DNA of 64,000 nucleotides from CAJBVG01 sp943372995 (GTDB lineage Bacteria > Bacteroidota > Bacteroidia > Sphingobacteriales > Sphingobacteriaceae): NCBI GenBank assembly GCA_943372995.1, contig CALSAQ010000003.1, forward strand, positions 62,001-126,000, in the 5' to 3' direction. This document shows, in pieces, positions 33,451 to 43,759 of the stretch. A program made the translations under genes and the position numbers. How positions within the stretch are numbered: position 1 is the first letter of the stretch; every line of letters starts with the position of its first letter. The notes beneath the pieces were generated by a model that was given only the letters and a program-made list of their open reading frames with translations, was not told where the DNA came from and ran no database searches.

Positions 33451-34701
33451 ATGAAACAGAGAACACTTTATTTATACATTGTTATCATAATATTATTATT
33501 TTTTGATACAACACTTAAAGCACAACCTTATGTGGATGGAGGAAATACAAGGCATCGTTTTGCTCAATTAACGTTGGGCAGCGATTATCGTTTTTTTTCG
33601 GGCAATGGAACAAGAGCTTCTGTTCTCAATACTCTCGGGCAATTAGAGCATTTTGAATTAGTGCCACATTCCGAAAGCAGGCTCATTATTGGAGGTACTC
33701 ATTTTTGGGGTCATGCTGATTTCTATGTAGCCATTCCGATTGCTTCATTTGGTAAGAGTGGATTTGCTACAGGTGTAGAAACTGGAGCAAAATATTTTCC
33801 ATGGAGAATAGAACACCATAGAATTCGTCCATATATCGGCACTGCACTACTCAGAACTTCCTATCAACAACAAAATGGAACCGAACAAATTCGTTTAAAA
33901 TATCCATTAACGGCGGGAATAGTATTTAATCATAATAATCATTTGATTGAATTGGGAGGAGGATATATCCCTAAACACTCCAATCCATATTATATTAATA
34001 CCACTACATCAACCACTATTAAAAAACATCCTTTATGGTTTTCTATTGGATATAAATGGATGATAGAAACTACCCTAAGCGCTGAAAAAAATTGGCAAAG
34101 TGGAAAAACTAAATGGCTGACCGATACTTTAGCTTCTTTAAAACGATTAAATGGATTAACCATTGGGGTAGGTTTTTCATCTACATTCTTTTTACAATCA
34201 TCGGAGCATAACGAAAGTAAAATACCCTACATAGACAATCATAAAGGAGCCCTTACACCAGATTTAGGAATAGGGTATTATTTTCATAAACCAGATTTGC
34301 AACTAAATCTTTCGTATAGAAGCATGAATAGTAAAATAGAAGCGTACGGTTTCTCACAAGTAGCTATACGGAAAGCAATTTCCTTTGAGGCTTATAAATT
34401 CCTATTCGACTACCATGGCTTTGCTGCCTTTGTAGGGGCTATTGCAAGTTATGAATCATTGCAAGTGAAAGAAACAGACCAAACACAGATACAAAGTACT
34501 GAAGAGTATTCGGGGATTAAACCAGGACTAATTTTTGGTTGGGATATACGTCCTAATCGAATACAATCGTGGTACCTAAGAACTAATCTTAGGTATTTCC
34601 CGAATCTAAATATTGAAATGCCTGATGGCAAAAAAGTGGCTTTCGACCAATTAGAATTTAATTTTATACAATTAGTAGTTTTTCCTGGGCGAATATTATA
34701 A
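33451..34701 (+). CDS. Exported protein, probable outer-membrane barrel
   Basis: A 416-residue protein with a signal peptide (cut after LKA, before QPY) and many amphipathic strands (TLGSDYRFFSGNG, FYVAIPIASFGKSGFATGVETGAKYF in parts, PLWFSIGYKWMIET, LQLNLSYRSMNSKIEAYG). The C-terminus FIQLVVFPGRIL is hydrophobic but does not end in the usual aromatic residue. It is likely a beta-barrel of the outer membrane; no family name is certain. It follows the DUF2306 gene by 13 bp, probably as one operon. Confidence 0.75.
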   Translation: MKQRTLYLYIVIIILLFFDTTLKAQPYVDGGNTRHRFAQLTLGSDYRFFSGNGTRASVLNTLGQLEHFELVPHSESRLIIGGTHFWGHADFYVAIPIASFGKSGFATGVETGAKYFPWRIEHHRIRPYIGTALLRTSYQQQNGTEQIRLKYPLTAGIVFNHNNHLIELGGGYIPKHSNPYYINTTTSTTIKKHPLWFSIGYKWMIETTLSAEKNWQSGKTKWLTDTLASLKRLNGLTIGVGFSSTFFLQSSEHNESKIPYIDNHKGALTPDLGIGYYFHKPDLQLNLSYRSMNSKIEAYGFSQVAIRKAISFEAYKFLFDYHGFAAFVGAIASYESLQVKETDQTQIQSTEEYSGIKPGLIFGWDIRPNRIQSWYLRTNLRYFPNLNIEMPDGKKVAFDQLEFNFIQLVVFPGRIL

Positions 34702-34773
34702 GCAATTTCGATCATATTTATTTCTTTCCCTAAAAACTTTTTATTATAATCGTTTTTACTAACTAAACTAAGT

Positions 34774-35745
34774 ATGGAAATTATTGATCAATCGCAATCT
34801 GCGAATTATTTTAAGTACAAACTGAGGTATAAAGGAGAAGGGGCTGATTATTTCGGAATTTTAATTGTCAATTTTTTATTGAGTATTATCACATTGGGTT
34901 TGTATTATCCATGGGCTAAAGAGCGCCAATTAAAATACTTATATAATACTACTTTTTTAAACGAACATGCCTTTGTGTTTTCGGGTACAGGCTCCGAGAT
35001 GTTTAAGGGTTATATTAAAGCGATTGGCTTCTTTATTTTAATTTACATTGCTACATTTTTACTTGTCTATTTTCAACATCCTATACTATCAACATTAGCT
35101 TTATACGTTGGAATCATTCTTATCGTACCATTTGCCATTCATGGCTCTTATCGATATAGAATGTCGAGAACCAGTTGGAGGGGTATTCGTTTAGGATATA
35201 GAGGCCATAGAACAATATTTGCATTAAGTTTTTACAAATGGGTATTCTTCACTATAATTTCCTTAGGCTTATATAGCTCTTGGATGACTATAAACATAAG
35301 AAATTATGTATTGAGCAATATTCGTTTTGGGAGTTTACAATTTGAGTACGACGAAGATGGGGCTGATTATTTCATGATTAACCTAAAAGGGTTCTTCTTA
35401 ACTATGATTACTCTTGGGATTTATTACTTCTGGTGGTATAAAGAAAAATATGAGTTTTATGTAAATAACCTAAAGTTGAAAAACGACAAGCATACTATTC
35501 ATTTTTTCTCAATGGCAAGTTCTATAGACATCTTACAATTGCTTGTGGTTAATTTATTAATTATCATTTTCACATTCGGCTTAGGGTATGCTTGGGTAGT
35601 AACTAGAACCTTAACTTTCATCTTTGAAAATATACGTATAGATGGTTATGTTGATATTGATGAAATGCAACAAACCGAAGAAGAATATAATGATGCCATG
35701 GGTGAAGATATTGGCGATATGTTAGACTTAGGATTTATCATTTAA
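34774..35745 (+). CDS. YjgN/DUF898 family membrane protein
   Basis: A 323-residue integral membrane protein made of repeated units. The pattern FLLSIITLGLYYPWAKERQLKYLY (read in parts) recurs as FTIISLGLYSSWMTINIRNYV, FLTMITLGIYYFWWYKEKYEFY and FTFGLGYAWVVTRTLTFIFEN, which is the mark of DUF898. Function unknown; members are often paired with M48 peptidases, as here: the stop TAA and the peptidase ATG share one base. The ATG at 34774 starts just before the first soluble segment. Confidence 0.9.
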   Translation: MEIIDQSQSANYFKYKLRYKGEGADYFGILIVNFLLSIITLGLYYPWAKERQLKYLYNTTFLNEHAFVFSGTGSEMFKGYIKAIGFFILIYIATFLLVYFQHPILSTLALYVGIILIVPFAIHGSYRYRMSRTSWRGIRLGYRGHRTIFALSFYKWVFFTIISLGLYSSWMTINIRNYVLSNIRFGSLQFEYDEDGADYFMINLKGFFLTMITLGIYYFWWYKEKYEFYVNNLKLKNDKHTIHFFSMASSIDILQLLVVNLLIIIFTFGLGYAWVVTRTLTFIFENIRIDGYVDIDEMQQTEEEYNDAMGEDIGDMLDLGFII

Positions 35746-36809
35746 TGGAAAAGATTTATTTCTTCAAGCAAAATCAAGCAAAGCCGATATCGGTTGAATT
35801 TATTTTCGACGACTCTAATGCTGTACTAGAAATTAGTAGCAGAGATGAAGCTTCTATGTTTTGGAATTATCAAGATTTACTTTTAGAAATCAATCATACT
35901 TTCTTAACCTTGAAAAATATTCATCACCCCGAATATTACATCCATTGCTATGATAAAAATATCATTCATAAGTTAAAAGTAATAAACCCTAATTCTGGAA
36001 GCACGAAATGGTTCGATCGTTTGTTTAGTGCTGGTATATATGTACACTTAGGTATAACGGCTATCTGTATCTCATTTATGGCATTAGTATACTTTGTTAT
36101 TATGCCATTTATTGCCGATACCATTGTATTAAAACTACCCACGTATTACGACGATCAATTAGGAGAACAAGTTTTTCTAAACATGTCGGTAAATTCGACC
36201 ATAGATACACCTCGATCGGAATTGCTGAATAAATTTTTTGCGAAGATTAATAAAGATACTACTAGGAACATAGAAATTGTAGTTATCGATTATCCCATAC
36301 AAAATGCCTATGCCCTACCCGACGGTCATATTATTGTATACACAGGGATTTTAGATTCTATGAAACACTATTCAGAATTAGCAGCATTGCTCGGACACGA
36401 ATCTGCACATGTATTCGAAAGACATTCGATGAGAATTCTTGGGAAAAATATTTCAGGTTATTTAATTGTTTCACTTGTACTAAACGATATCAATGGAGCA
36501 ATGGCTCTATTAATTGACAATGCAAATGCAATACACTCTCTTACCTATTCTAGAACTTTTGAGCAAGAGTCTGATGAAAAATCAATGCAACTCTTAATGG
36601 AAAACAATATTGATATAGAAGGTATGAGACATTTAATAGAATCTCTCAAGAAAAAAGAAGTCCTTAGCGTACCAGAATTTATGAGTACTCATCCCATGAG
36701 CGATAATCGAATTAAGTACCTCAATGATTTTATAGAAAAGAACAAAGATTCTTATGTAGTTAAAGAGGATGCAGAGTTAAAGGCTTTGTTTGAGCAAATG
36801 ATATACTAG
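35745..36809 (+). CDS. M48-family zinc metalloprotease
   Basis: A 354-residue membrane-attached protease. Residues 1-90 are soluble, a helix at about 100-125 spans the membrane, and the peptidase domain follows. The zinc site is HESAH (218-222) with the downstream glutamate in FEQESDEKSMQLL (about residue 269), and the conserved STHPMSDNRIKYL comes near the end. M48 proteins such as HtpX and BepA-like enzymes clear misfolded membrane or envelope proteins. Overlap by one base with the DUF898 gene indicates translational coupling and a shared job at the membrane. Confidence 0.92.
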   Translation: MEKIYFFKQNQAKPISVEFIFDDSNAVLEISSRDEASMFWNYQDLLLEINHTFLTLKNIHHPEYYIHCYDKNIIHKLKVINPNSGSTKWFDRLFSAGIYVHLGITAICISFMALVYFVIMPFIADTIVLKLPTYYDDQLGEQVFLNMSVNSTIDTPRSELLNKFFAKINKDTTRNIEIVVIDYPIQNAYALPDGHIIVYTGILDSMKHYSELAALLGHESAHVFERHSMRILGKNISGYLIVSLVLNDINGAMALLIDNANAIHSLTYSRTFEQESDEKSMQLLMENNIDIEGMRHLIESLKKKEVLSVPEFMSTHPMSDNRIKYLNDFIEKNKDSYVVKEDAELKALFEQMIY

Positions 36810-36817
36810 TTTTATTT

Positions 36818-36900
36818 GGTGACTGGTGACTAGTGACTAGTCACTGGTACAAGTTACTAGTACAAGTCACCAGTCACTATTCACTATTCACCATTCACAA
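36818..36900. repeat. 7-bp word array between convergent genes (array H)
   Basis: Twelve units (one of 6 bp) start at 36818: GGTGACT, GGTGACT, AGTGACT, AGTCACT, GGTACAA, GTTACTA, GTACAA, GTCACCA, GTCACTA, TTCACTA, TTCACCA, TTCACAA. The left half is the reverse complement of the right half. It begins 8 bp after the M48 stop and is followed at once by a true terminator. Confidence 0.92.
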
Positions 36901-36934
36901 AAAAAGTCGGAATTTTTTAGGTTCCGACTTTTTA
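36899..36934. terminator. Bidirectional terminator between M48 and the giant adhesin gene
   Basis: The stem AAAAAAGTCGGAA / TTCCGACTTTTTT has a 9-bp loop, with a T-run on both strands. It is 23 bp beyond the adhesin stop codon and directly follows word array H. Confidence 0.92.
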
Positions 36935-36956
36935 TCAAAATAACAACTTTAATATT

Positions 36957-39900
36957 CTATTTCAATTGCATCACTCTTAATACCGATGATTGTCCGTCGA
37001 CATTTAATTTGAGTAGATACACTCCATTCGTCACTTGTAGGTCTTCATTAAAATTATACTGATGTTTTCCTTTTCTTAAATCCTGATTTTCTACAATAGT
37101 ATTTATTTTCTTTCCTACTAAATCGTATACTTCTAAACTTACTTTTGCATCGTCGTTTAATTCAAATACTACGAGAGTATTATCAACATACGGATTTGGA
37201 TATGCATTGAAATTAAATATAGATTTCGAAACTCTCGAAACACCAATGCTGGTTACTAGTACAGTATCTAATGTAGTATTTTCACAACCGTTTATTGTTG
37301 TTACAATTTTATGAGATACGATATAAGTTCCCTCTTCCGTGAATGTATGCGAAGGGTTTGTAAATATTGAAGTATTACTTGTACTACTTGTATCACCAAA
37401 GTTCCATAAATGAGTTGCTCCAGAAGTTGTATTAGAAACAAAATCATATTGTAATGGATTACTTGTTGACACAGTGTAAGTAAATCCAGAATTAGGTAAA
37501 GCAATAATCTCTACGTTTGTAGATATAATTACAGGACCACAAAATCCTGAAGCTGGTAGAGTATAATTAACTACGTAGTTACCAGCTGCACTATTATCAG
37601 TATTAATTGCACCTGTAATAGAATCTATATCAAGACCAACCGAACTCGAATATTTACCATCCGATGCTCCTGTTCTATTTACTTGTTTAACACCTGAATT
37701 GCTACAGAAAGCTGGACTAGCATAACTTATAGTTGCAGTTGCAGGAGCTTGTAGAGTGATTGTATTAGATACCACAACATTAGGGCAGCCATTAGTTGGT
37801 ACAATTACATAATTTACAGTATAAGTACCTGCTGTACTTGTTGCTAAATTAATTTGACCTGTTGAGCTGTTTATTACTAATCCAGCACTTGAACTAAATG
37901 TACCAGTAGCAGTAGAATTAACAGTAGGTGTTGCAGATCCAGATCCTAAACAGAATGTATTAGCTGAATATTGAACTGTAGCTGTTGGACTAGCAATAAT
38001 TACAATATTATAAGTAGTAACAAATGCAGGGCAATTTGATGTTGCTGCAATAGTATATGAAATAGTATAAGATCCGGGTAAACTAGCACCCAAATTTATT
38101 GCTCCAGTATTAGCATCAATACTTAAACCAGCAGTAGAGCTGTACGTTCCATTAGCACTTCCTGTTCTATTCGGATTAATAGTTCCTTCGCTTGTACAGA
38201 AAGGAGAACCAACATAAGTAATAGAAGCCGTTTCTGATTGTGTAATAGTTACAGTTGTGCTCGTATTAAATGAAGGGCAAGAACCTGCTGCCAATACAGT
38301 ATATTGAACTGTATAGGTTCCAGGAGTACTGTTAGCTAAGCTGATTGTTCCAGTATTTGAATTGATTATTAATCCTGCAGTAGATGAAAATATTCCACCA
38401 CTTGTTCCTGTTAATGTTACAGTTGCTTGTCCGCCACCAGTACAATACGGAGATCCAGCATAATTAATAGTAGCAGAAGGAGGACTAGCAATTACCACTG
38501 GTGCAGTAGTTGTAAATACAGGGCAACTGCCATTAGCTGCAACAGTATACGTTACTATATATGTACCTAAACTACTATTTGCTAAATTAATAACACCTGT
38601 TGTTGTATCAATTGATAAACCACTAGTAGAAGAATATTTTCCTCCATATGTACCAACTAAAGTTGGGTTTACAGTTCCTGAAGTACCACAGAAAGGAGTA
38701 CCAGGGTAACTTAATGTTGCAGATGACGCAGGTTGTATTGTAGCTGCAACTGTTTGTCGTGGCGACTCGCAACCACTACCATACGACCAATTATAGAAAT
38801 AATAATAGTACGCAACATTAAAGTTATTACTTAAAATATTAATTCCAGGAGAAGTGTATGGGTATACAGCACCAGCTGAGTTTCTTGTTAATAAAAGTGC
38901 TGGAGCAAGTTGACCCATTCTATATGTTCCAGGAGGTAATGAAATATTTAATGAAACGGTTTGTTTAGATCCACCAGTAACAGTAGTTGTATATGGAGCG
39001 CTTCCCATTACAGTACCACCTGGAGTTTGAATCACTATTGTTCCGCTAGAACCAATCGCTACATCAGGAAAAATATCAACAGAATAAATAGTTAAGTTAC
39101 TTAATACTTGGAACTCCATATAATAGGTAGTAATAGGAGAAGCAATAGTACCACTTGTTCCAACGCTTGCAGGTGAAGCAGGTCCAACAGTATTCAAACT
39201 ACCACCTTCGGATGCTGAAACGTAATAATTTGTAGTAGAAGAAATTACTGGAGTAACAAAAGTATTTCCTGTTCCAAGAGATACACCACCTGTTGGAGTA
39301 TCGTACCAATTTAAAGTAGTACCAGCTGAACCAGTTGCTGATAGAGTGACCGTACCAGTACCACAATTAGTAGAAGGTGTAGTACTTAATACTTGAGGAT
39401 TGGATAAGCTTACAGTGTCTTCTACCGAATAAACAGTAGTAGAACCGCATGTAGCTGCTAACCTATAATATTTAGTTTGAGTAATTGGTGTTGTTTCCGT
39501 ATAATTTATAGATGTTGCATTAGGAATATCTACAAAGCCAGTTCCTGAAGTAGAGCTCTCTTGCCATTGCAATGAACTATAACCAGAAAATCCAGTAGCG
39601 GTAACCACTGTAGTTCCAGGATTAACACATAATGTAGAAGGTGATGCATTTACTGTTCCAGCAATCACATCAGTTTTGATTCTTTCTACATCAACAGTAT
39701 CGTTATTAATATTTACATCGTTTGCCGTAGAAGTGCGAGCAGTAATTGTATATGAACCAGTTTGACTTAAATTAATTGTAGAATTCATTGTTACATCTAC
39801 AAATGCATTTGAAGCCAATGTATCAGTATTAATAATTTTTGAAAAAGCTTGCACAGTTGTGCCTGTTACATCTACAAAAACAGTAACGGGATTAACAGCA

Positions 39901-42707
39901 AAATTAATGGTTTGAGTACTGTTGTTTCTTATTCTAACAATTACAGGTTCGGCTGCAGAATAACAACCACTTGCATTGTTTGTTGGAGCAACAATATTTT
40001 CTGCCGACATTTCAACTCCCGACACTAAAATACTAAACTCGTAGGCTCCTACATCTGGAGTAAGAGTAGATCTACTTCTGTTCATTATATCAGTTGTAAT
40101 ACCAACACCAACACCTGTATTATTTAATGTCGAAGTAGCAGGTTCTAAATTACCAGCAGATACATTTACAAATAAAGGATCTACTGATGTTGAAGCAACT
40201 TCTTTAGCACTTCCTGTTTTCCAATCTGCAATAGTTATATAGCCTGTACCTTGAGTAGGTGTTGAAGCACTTCCTCCTACCCTTGCAATTTCATTTATTG
40301 TTCCTGTAGTTGAAGTTATGTAATAATTGTTATTCTCTAGAGTATATGAGGTAACTGCAGTTGGTTCGAAAAATACACATTGTTTTGGTGCAGTACCTCC
40401 ACTAGAAATATAGATATTATTATTTCTGAAATCTAACCCTGTAGTACCTGTCGATTGTACATAAATACCTCTATTTGCACATGCAGTACAAGTAGCACTT
40501 ACATCATTCAAATAAATAGTATTGTGATACACTTTAACATTACTTGATGCATTTAATAATACACCATTTTTATTTCCTGTTGCTCCGATAAGATTATAAA
40601 TAACATTATTACTTATCACATTTTCATTTCCTACCGTTGCAGTAGATGAGTTTAAATAGATAGCAAAAGTTGTAGTTGTAGCTGCTAAATTTCCTACATA
40701 CGGATCGTGAATACTATTTTTTGAGATAGAAGTATTAGTACTTACACCTGTTAGATATACACCATTAAAAGCAATAACTGATGCTCTGTTTGGTCTGCTA
40801 ATATCATTTGATTCAATAACTGTTCTATCTCCACCATTTAAATAAATGCCATAAGTATAGAAATCTTTAATCACATTATTCATTACTTTATTTCCGTTAA
40901 TGACACTAGTTGATCCATTACCAACCAATGCTATACCAGCATAGCCTCCTGAAATATTATTATTTTGAATAATGTTACTATCGCACAAGCTTGCACCTGC
41001 TGTGGTAATTGCAGAAGCTGTGCTATTAACTAATATACCTGCGTAATTTGAAGTAGAGGTTGATGTTTGATTTATGGTAATTGTATTGTTTTCTATAATA
41101 TTATGATTTGCATCATTCAACAATTGAATACCATAACCGTACTCAGTTGTAGCAGTTCCAGATGCTGTAATTCTAAATCCTTTTATTCTTGTGTAATCAG
41201 TGCCGTTTAATTTTATACCAGCACGCTCACCAGTAGTAGTCGACAAGAAATTTAATAATGCACCATTTCCGTTAATAGTAATGGTGTTTGTTGCCGATGC
41301 TCCATTAATATGAGGTATTACAATCTGTGATGTAAATGGACCACTAGCTGAATCAACATTAAATACTACTGGGCCAGTAATACCACATGAGCTCATTGCT
41401 GCTATTGCTGCTGCAAACGTTTGGTAATTATTACCTGCGGTAGGTTGCGATGCATTAATGGTAAACGTTCCCGAGTAACCCAACAATACATTCACTTGTA
41501 CAGGTGTAGAATAAACTGCGGATCCAGAACTACACACCACTTCACATCTATAATAAGTTGTATCTAATGGATTAACAGAAAATGAAGTACTTGATTGTGC
41601 TGAACCAATATTGGTATAAGTACCATTAAGCGTACTCGAACTTTGCCATTGATAGGTTTGTCCGATACCAAAAGAATTTCCTGTTAAATTTAGATTTACT
41701 TGTTGTCCTGGACACACTGCATTACTTGCAGATGAAATTGCAGTTCCCGCAGTTGCAGGATTTGAACATGGACTAGCCAATACTGCAGATACTCCATTTG
41801 AGTAATTATAAGCCAAATCTCGCATATATACCGCATAAGTATAAGGCCCTCCAGAAGCGCTTGCATCTGTAAATGTAGTTGTAGCAGATCCTTGTATATT
41901 TGCTAATACAGTCCAAGTATCTGTTCCATTCACCAAAGTACTTGCTCCTGCAGCACCACTTGCTCCTGGATCGTACATCGCCTGTGGATTTATAGTTGGT
42001 GGAGTAACATTTACTCCATTGGCTCTTAATATTAATACACCACCAATACCCGATGCTGGTGCTCCATTATCAATCCCATTATTCCAAGTAAGTACATTAC
42101 CATTTAAAATTACCCCGTTAACAGGATCTGGTGCAGTATAATCGGGTACATTAGATGTACTCGGATACATAATCAAATCATCAATATATATTGTTGTTCC
42201 CGCAACTGAAGCTGAACGAAAAGCTCTTAACGAAATTCCGTAGTTACCAGCCGCTACTGTAGCAGTTGAAACGGAAGTTATTCTGCTCCATGTAACATCA
42301 TTCAAATTTGCAGGCTGACCAGTAGACGTTGTAGATGGATTTAATGTATTGGTTGTTCCTGACCTATAACCCAAATGGAACAACGCGTTATTTGCTGTGT
42401 TCGATTTACCCCAACCTATCGTGATTAAATAATAACCTGTACCAGGTACTGTTACAAATGGATTTGTTGTTCCAATCGTAGTTCCCGATGTTGCTGGGTC
42501 TGTAATCGCCATCGAATTTGTTCCCGATCGCACATTAGCTGGAGTAGTATGAACCGACCAAGTTCCTGTAACCGCAGACCAATTATTTGGAGGCGTAGAT
42601 ACTGTTGTTGATTCGAAGCCCCAATTTTGTGCAAATGCTGTTGTGTTAAAAAAACATAAGAACGCAAAAAGGTACTTAAGTAATTTAGTTGAGTAATTTT
42701 TTTCCAT
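36957..42707 (-). CDS. Giant multidomain T9SS-secreted protein (adhesin-like)
   Basis: A 1916-residue secreted protein. Order seen: signal peptide (1-26); jelly-roll domain (about 27-185); FN3-like (190-310); Ig-like with Cys pair (310-405); parallel beta-helix (about 410-890) with many N-N-I-I-E-N-N turns such as NDANHNIIENNTI; CARDB-like (905-1020); further Ig-like parts; five tandem repeats of about 80 residues (about 1338-1737); a PKD domain (HLWNFGDTSSTSN); and a T9SS type A sorting domain (FNAYPNPYVDN to the end). The beta-helix suggests sugar binding or hydrolysis but shows no catalytic residues I can name. Likely surface adhesion. It ends at a bidirectional terminator. Confidence 0.9.
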   Translation of the reverse strand: MEKNYSTKLLKYLFAFLCFFNTTAFAQNWGFESTTVSTPPNNWSAVTGTWSVHTTPANVRSGTNSMAITDPATSGTTIGTTNPFVTVPGTGYYLITIGWGKSNTANNALFHLGYRSGTTNTLNPSTTSTGQPANLNDVTWSRITSVSTATVAAGNYGISLRAFRSASVAGTTIYIDDLIMYPSTSNVPDYTAPDPVNGVILNGNVLTWNNGIDNGAPASGIGGVLILRANGVNVTPPTINPQAMYDPGASGAAGASTLVNGTDTWTVLANIQGSATTTFTDASASGGPYTYAVYMRDLAYNYSNGVSAVLASPCSNPATAGTAISSASNAVCPGQQVNLNLTGNSFGIGQTYQWQSSSTLNGTYTNIGSAQSSTSFSVNPLDTTYYRCEVVCSSGSAVYSTPVQVNVLLGYSGTFTINASQPTAGNNYQTFAAAIAAMSSCGITGPVVFNVDSASGPFTSQIVIPHINGASATNTITINGNGALLNFLSTTTGERAGIKLNGTDYTRIKGFRITASGTATTEYGYGIQLLNDANHNIIENNTITINQTSTSTSNYAGILVNSTASAITTAGASLCDSNIIQNNNISGGYAGIALVGNGSTSVINGNKVMNNVIKDFYTYGIYLNGGDRTVIESNDISRPNRASVIAFNGVYLTGVSTNTSISKNSIHDPYVGNLAATTTTFAIYLNSSTATVGNENVISNNVIYNLIGATGNKNGVLLNASSNVKVYHNTIYLNDVSATCTACANRGIYVQSTGTTGLDFRNNNIYISSGGTAPKQCVFFEPTAVTSYTLENNNYYITSTTGTINEIARVGGSASTPTQGTGYITIADWKTGSAKEVASTSVDPLFVNVSAGNLEPATSTLNNTGVGVGITTDIMNRSRSTLTPDVGAYEFSILVSGVEMSAENIVAPTNNASGCYSAAEPVIVRIRNNSTQTINFAVNPVTVFVDVTGTTVQAFSKIINTDTLASNAFVDVTMNSTINLSQTGSYTITARTSTANDVNINNDTVDVERIKTDVIAGTVNASPSTLCVNPGTTVVTATGFSGYSSLQWQESSTSGTGFVDIPNATSINYTETTPITQTKYYRLAATCGSTTVYSVEDTVSLSNPQVLSTTPSTNCGTGTVTLSATGSAGTTLNWYDTPTGGVSLGTGNTFVTPVISSTTNYYVSASEGGSLNTVGPASPASVGTSGTIASPITTYYMEFQVLSNLTIYSVDIFPDVAIGSSGTIVIQTPGGTVMGSAPYTTTVTGGSKQTVSLNISLPPGTYRMGQLAPALLLTRNSAGAVYPYTSPGINILSNNFNVAYYYYFYNWSYGSGCESPRQTVAATIQPASSATLSYPGTPFCGTSGTVNPTLVGTYGGKYSSTSGLSIDTTTGVINLANSSLGTYIVTYTVAANGSCPVFTTTAPVVIASPPSATINYAGSPYCTGGGQATVTLTGTSGGIFSSTAGLIINSNTGTISLANSTPGTYTVQYTVLAAGSCPSFNTSTTVTITQSETASITYVGSPFCTSEGTINPNRTGSANGTYSSTAGLSIDANTGAINLGASLPGSYTISYTIAATSNCPAFVTTYNIVIIASPTATVQYSANTFCLGSGSATPTVNSTATGTFSSSAGLVINSSTGQINLATSTAGTYTVNYVIVPTNGCPNVVVSNTITLQAPATATISYASPAFCSNSGVKQVNRTGASDGKYSSSVGLDIDSITGAINTDNSAAGNYVVNYTLPASGFCGPVIISTNVEIIALPNSGFTYTVSTSNPLQYDFVSNTTSGATHLWNFGDTSSTSNTSIFTNPSHTFTEEGTYIVSHKIVTTINGCENTTLDTVLVTSIGVSRVSKSIFNFNAYPNPYVDNTLVVFELNDDAKVSLEVYDLVGKKINTIVENQDLRKGKHQYNFNEDLQVTNGVYLLKLNVDGQSSVLRVMQLK

Positions 42708-42883
42708 AAGAAATCTCTATTAAAAGAATAATGTATTAGAATTAAATATAATTAATTCTCGGCCAAAATGAAGGGATTTAGTGAAAATATTACTAAAATC
42801 TGACTAGAATAAAATAAAAAACAGTACAAATAATTGTTTTATGTAGAGATTTATTCTATGACGATAATCTATTATCTTCGCGT

Positions 42884-43759
42884 ATGATAAAAAACGACCC
42901 AAAAGATTGGCTTAGCTTTATTTTCAAGTTTCATAAATCGGATACTATTCGTACCCTATTACCTGCCATTTTATTTATGTGCGTATATGCTTATGGAGTA
43001 GCCTATTTAGAAATTCATCATTTTAAACTTTCAGAAAATTCTCATATTAAAAATGTGACCGTGATGCATAACCTTTTAGGTTTTGTGATTTCGATGTTAC
43101 TCGTATTTAGAACGAACACCGCTTACGACCGTTGGTGGGAGGGTCGTAAGCAATGGGGTGCATTGGTGAATAATTCTAGAGGTCTTGCTATTAAGTTATC
43201 AGCGATACTTGCACCTGAAGATCTAGCAGAAAGAAAATTTTTCAAGAAAACAATTCCCGCATTTGCATCAACACTAAAAAATCACCTTCGTTCCGAAGAA
43301 ACACAAATGGAATTATTTGAAGACCCTGAATCTGGGTTTACGGTCGACCATACTAAACACAGGCCAAATCAGATTTCATTACTAATCAACATCCGTTTGC
43401 AAAATATGCTTCGTCAAGGAAAGATTACTCAGGAACAACTCCTTTTCCTCAACAATGAAGTACTAGCATACAATGATATTTGTGGTGCTTGCGAACGAAT
43501 TAAAAACACACCAATCCCCTATTCCTATTCTGCATTCTTGAAGAAGTTTATTTTCATGTATGTTATAACTCTTCCCATAGGATATGTATTTACGCTTGGT
43601 TATTATATCATTCCAGTAATTGCATTTGTTTTTTATGTTCTTGCCAGTTTAGAATTAATTGCAGAAGAAATAGAAGACCCATTTGGTAAAGATGCAAATG
43701 ATTTACCTCTGGATAATATTGTGCTTACTATAGAGCGCAATGTGGAGGAGATACTTTAA
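42884..43759 (+). CDS. Bestrophin/UPF0187-family membrane channel
   Basis: A 291-residue membrane protein of the bestrophin family (bacterial members form pentameric ion channels). The conserved FRTNTAYDRWWEGRKQWGALVNNSRGLA (in parts, about residues 70-97) is the family's clearest signature. There are helices at about 25-45, 55-75, 220-240 and 245-262, and the later ELIAEEIEDPFGKDANDLPLD contains the Glu/Asp belt. A near-match promoter element (TATCTTCG) is only 3 bp before the ATG. It stands alone and is followed by word array I. Confidence 0.92.
   Translation: MIKNDPKDWLSFIFKFHKSDTIRTLLPAILFMCVYAYGVAYLEIHHFKLSENSHIKNVTVMHNLLGFVISMLLVFRTNTAYDRWWEGRKQWGALVNNSRGLAIKLSAILAPEDLAERKFFKKTIPAFASTLKNHLRSEETQMELFEDPESGFTVDHTKHRPNQISLLINIRLQNMLRQGKITQEQLLFLNNEVLAYNDICGACERIKNTPIPYSYSAFLKKFIFMYVITLPIGYVFTLGYYIIPVIAFVFYVLASLELIAEEIEDPFGKDANDLPLDNIVLTIERNVEEIL

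Noticed and set aside
37301..37504. Other frames inside the giant adhesin gene
   Set aside because: They are shadows of the repeat-rich reading frame, low-complexity Leu/Gln runs with no start signals.
36957..42707. Pectate lyase or other named glycan lyase activity in the beta-helix
   Set aside because: The helix pattern is clear but no catalytic Asp/Arg/Lys constellation could be identified.
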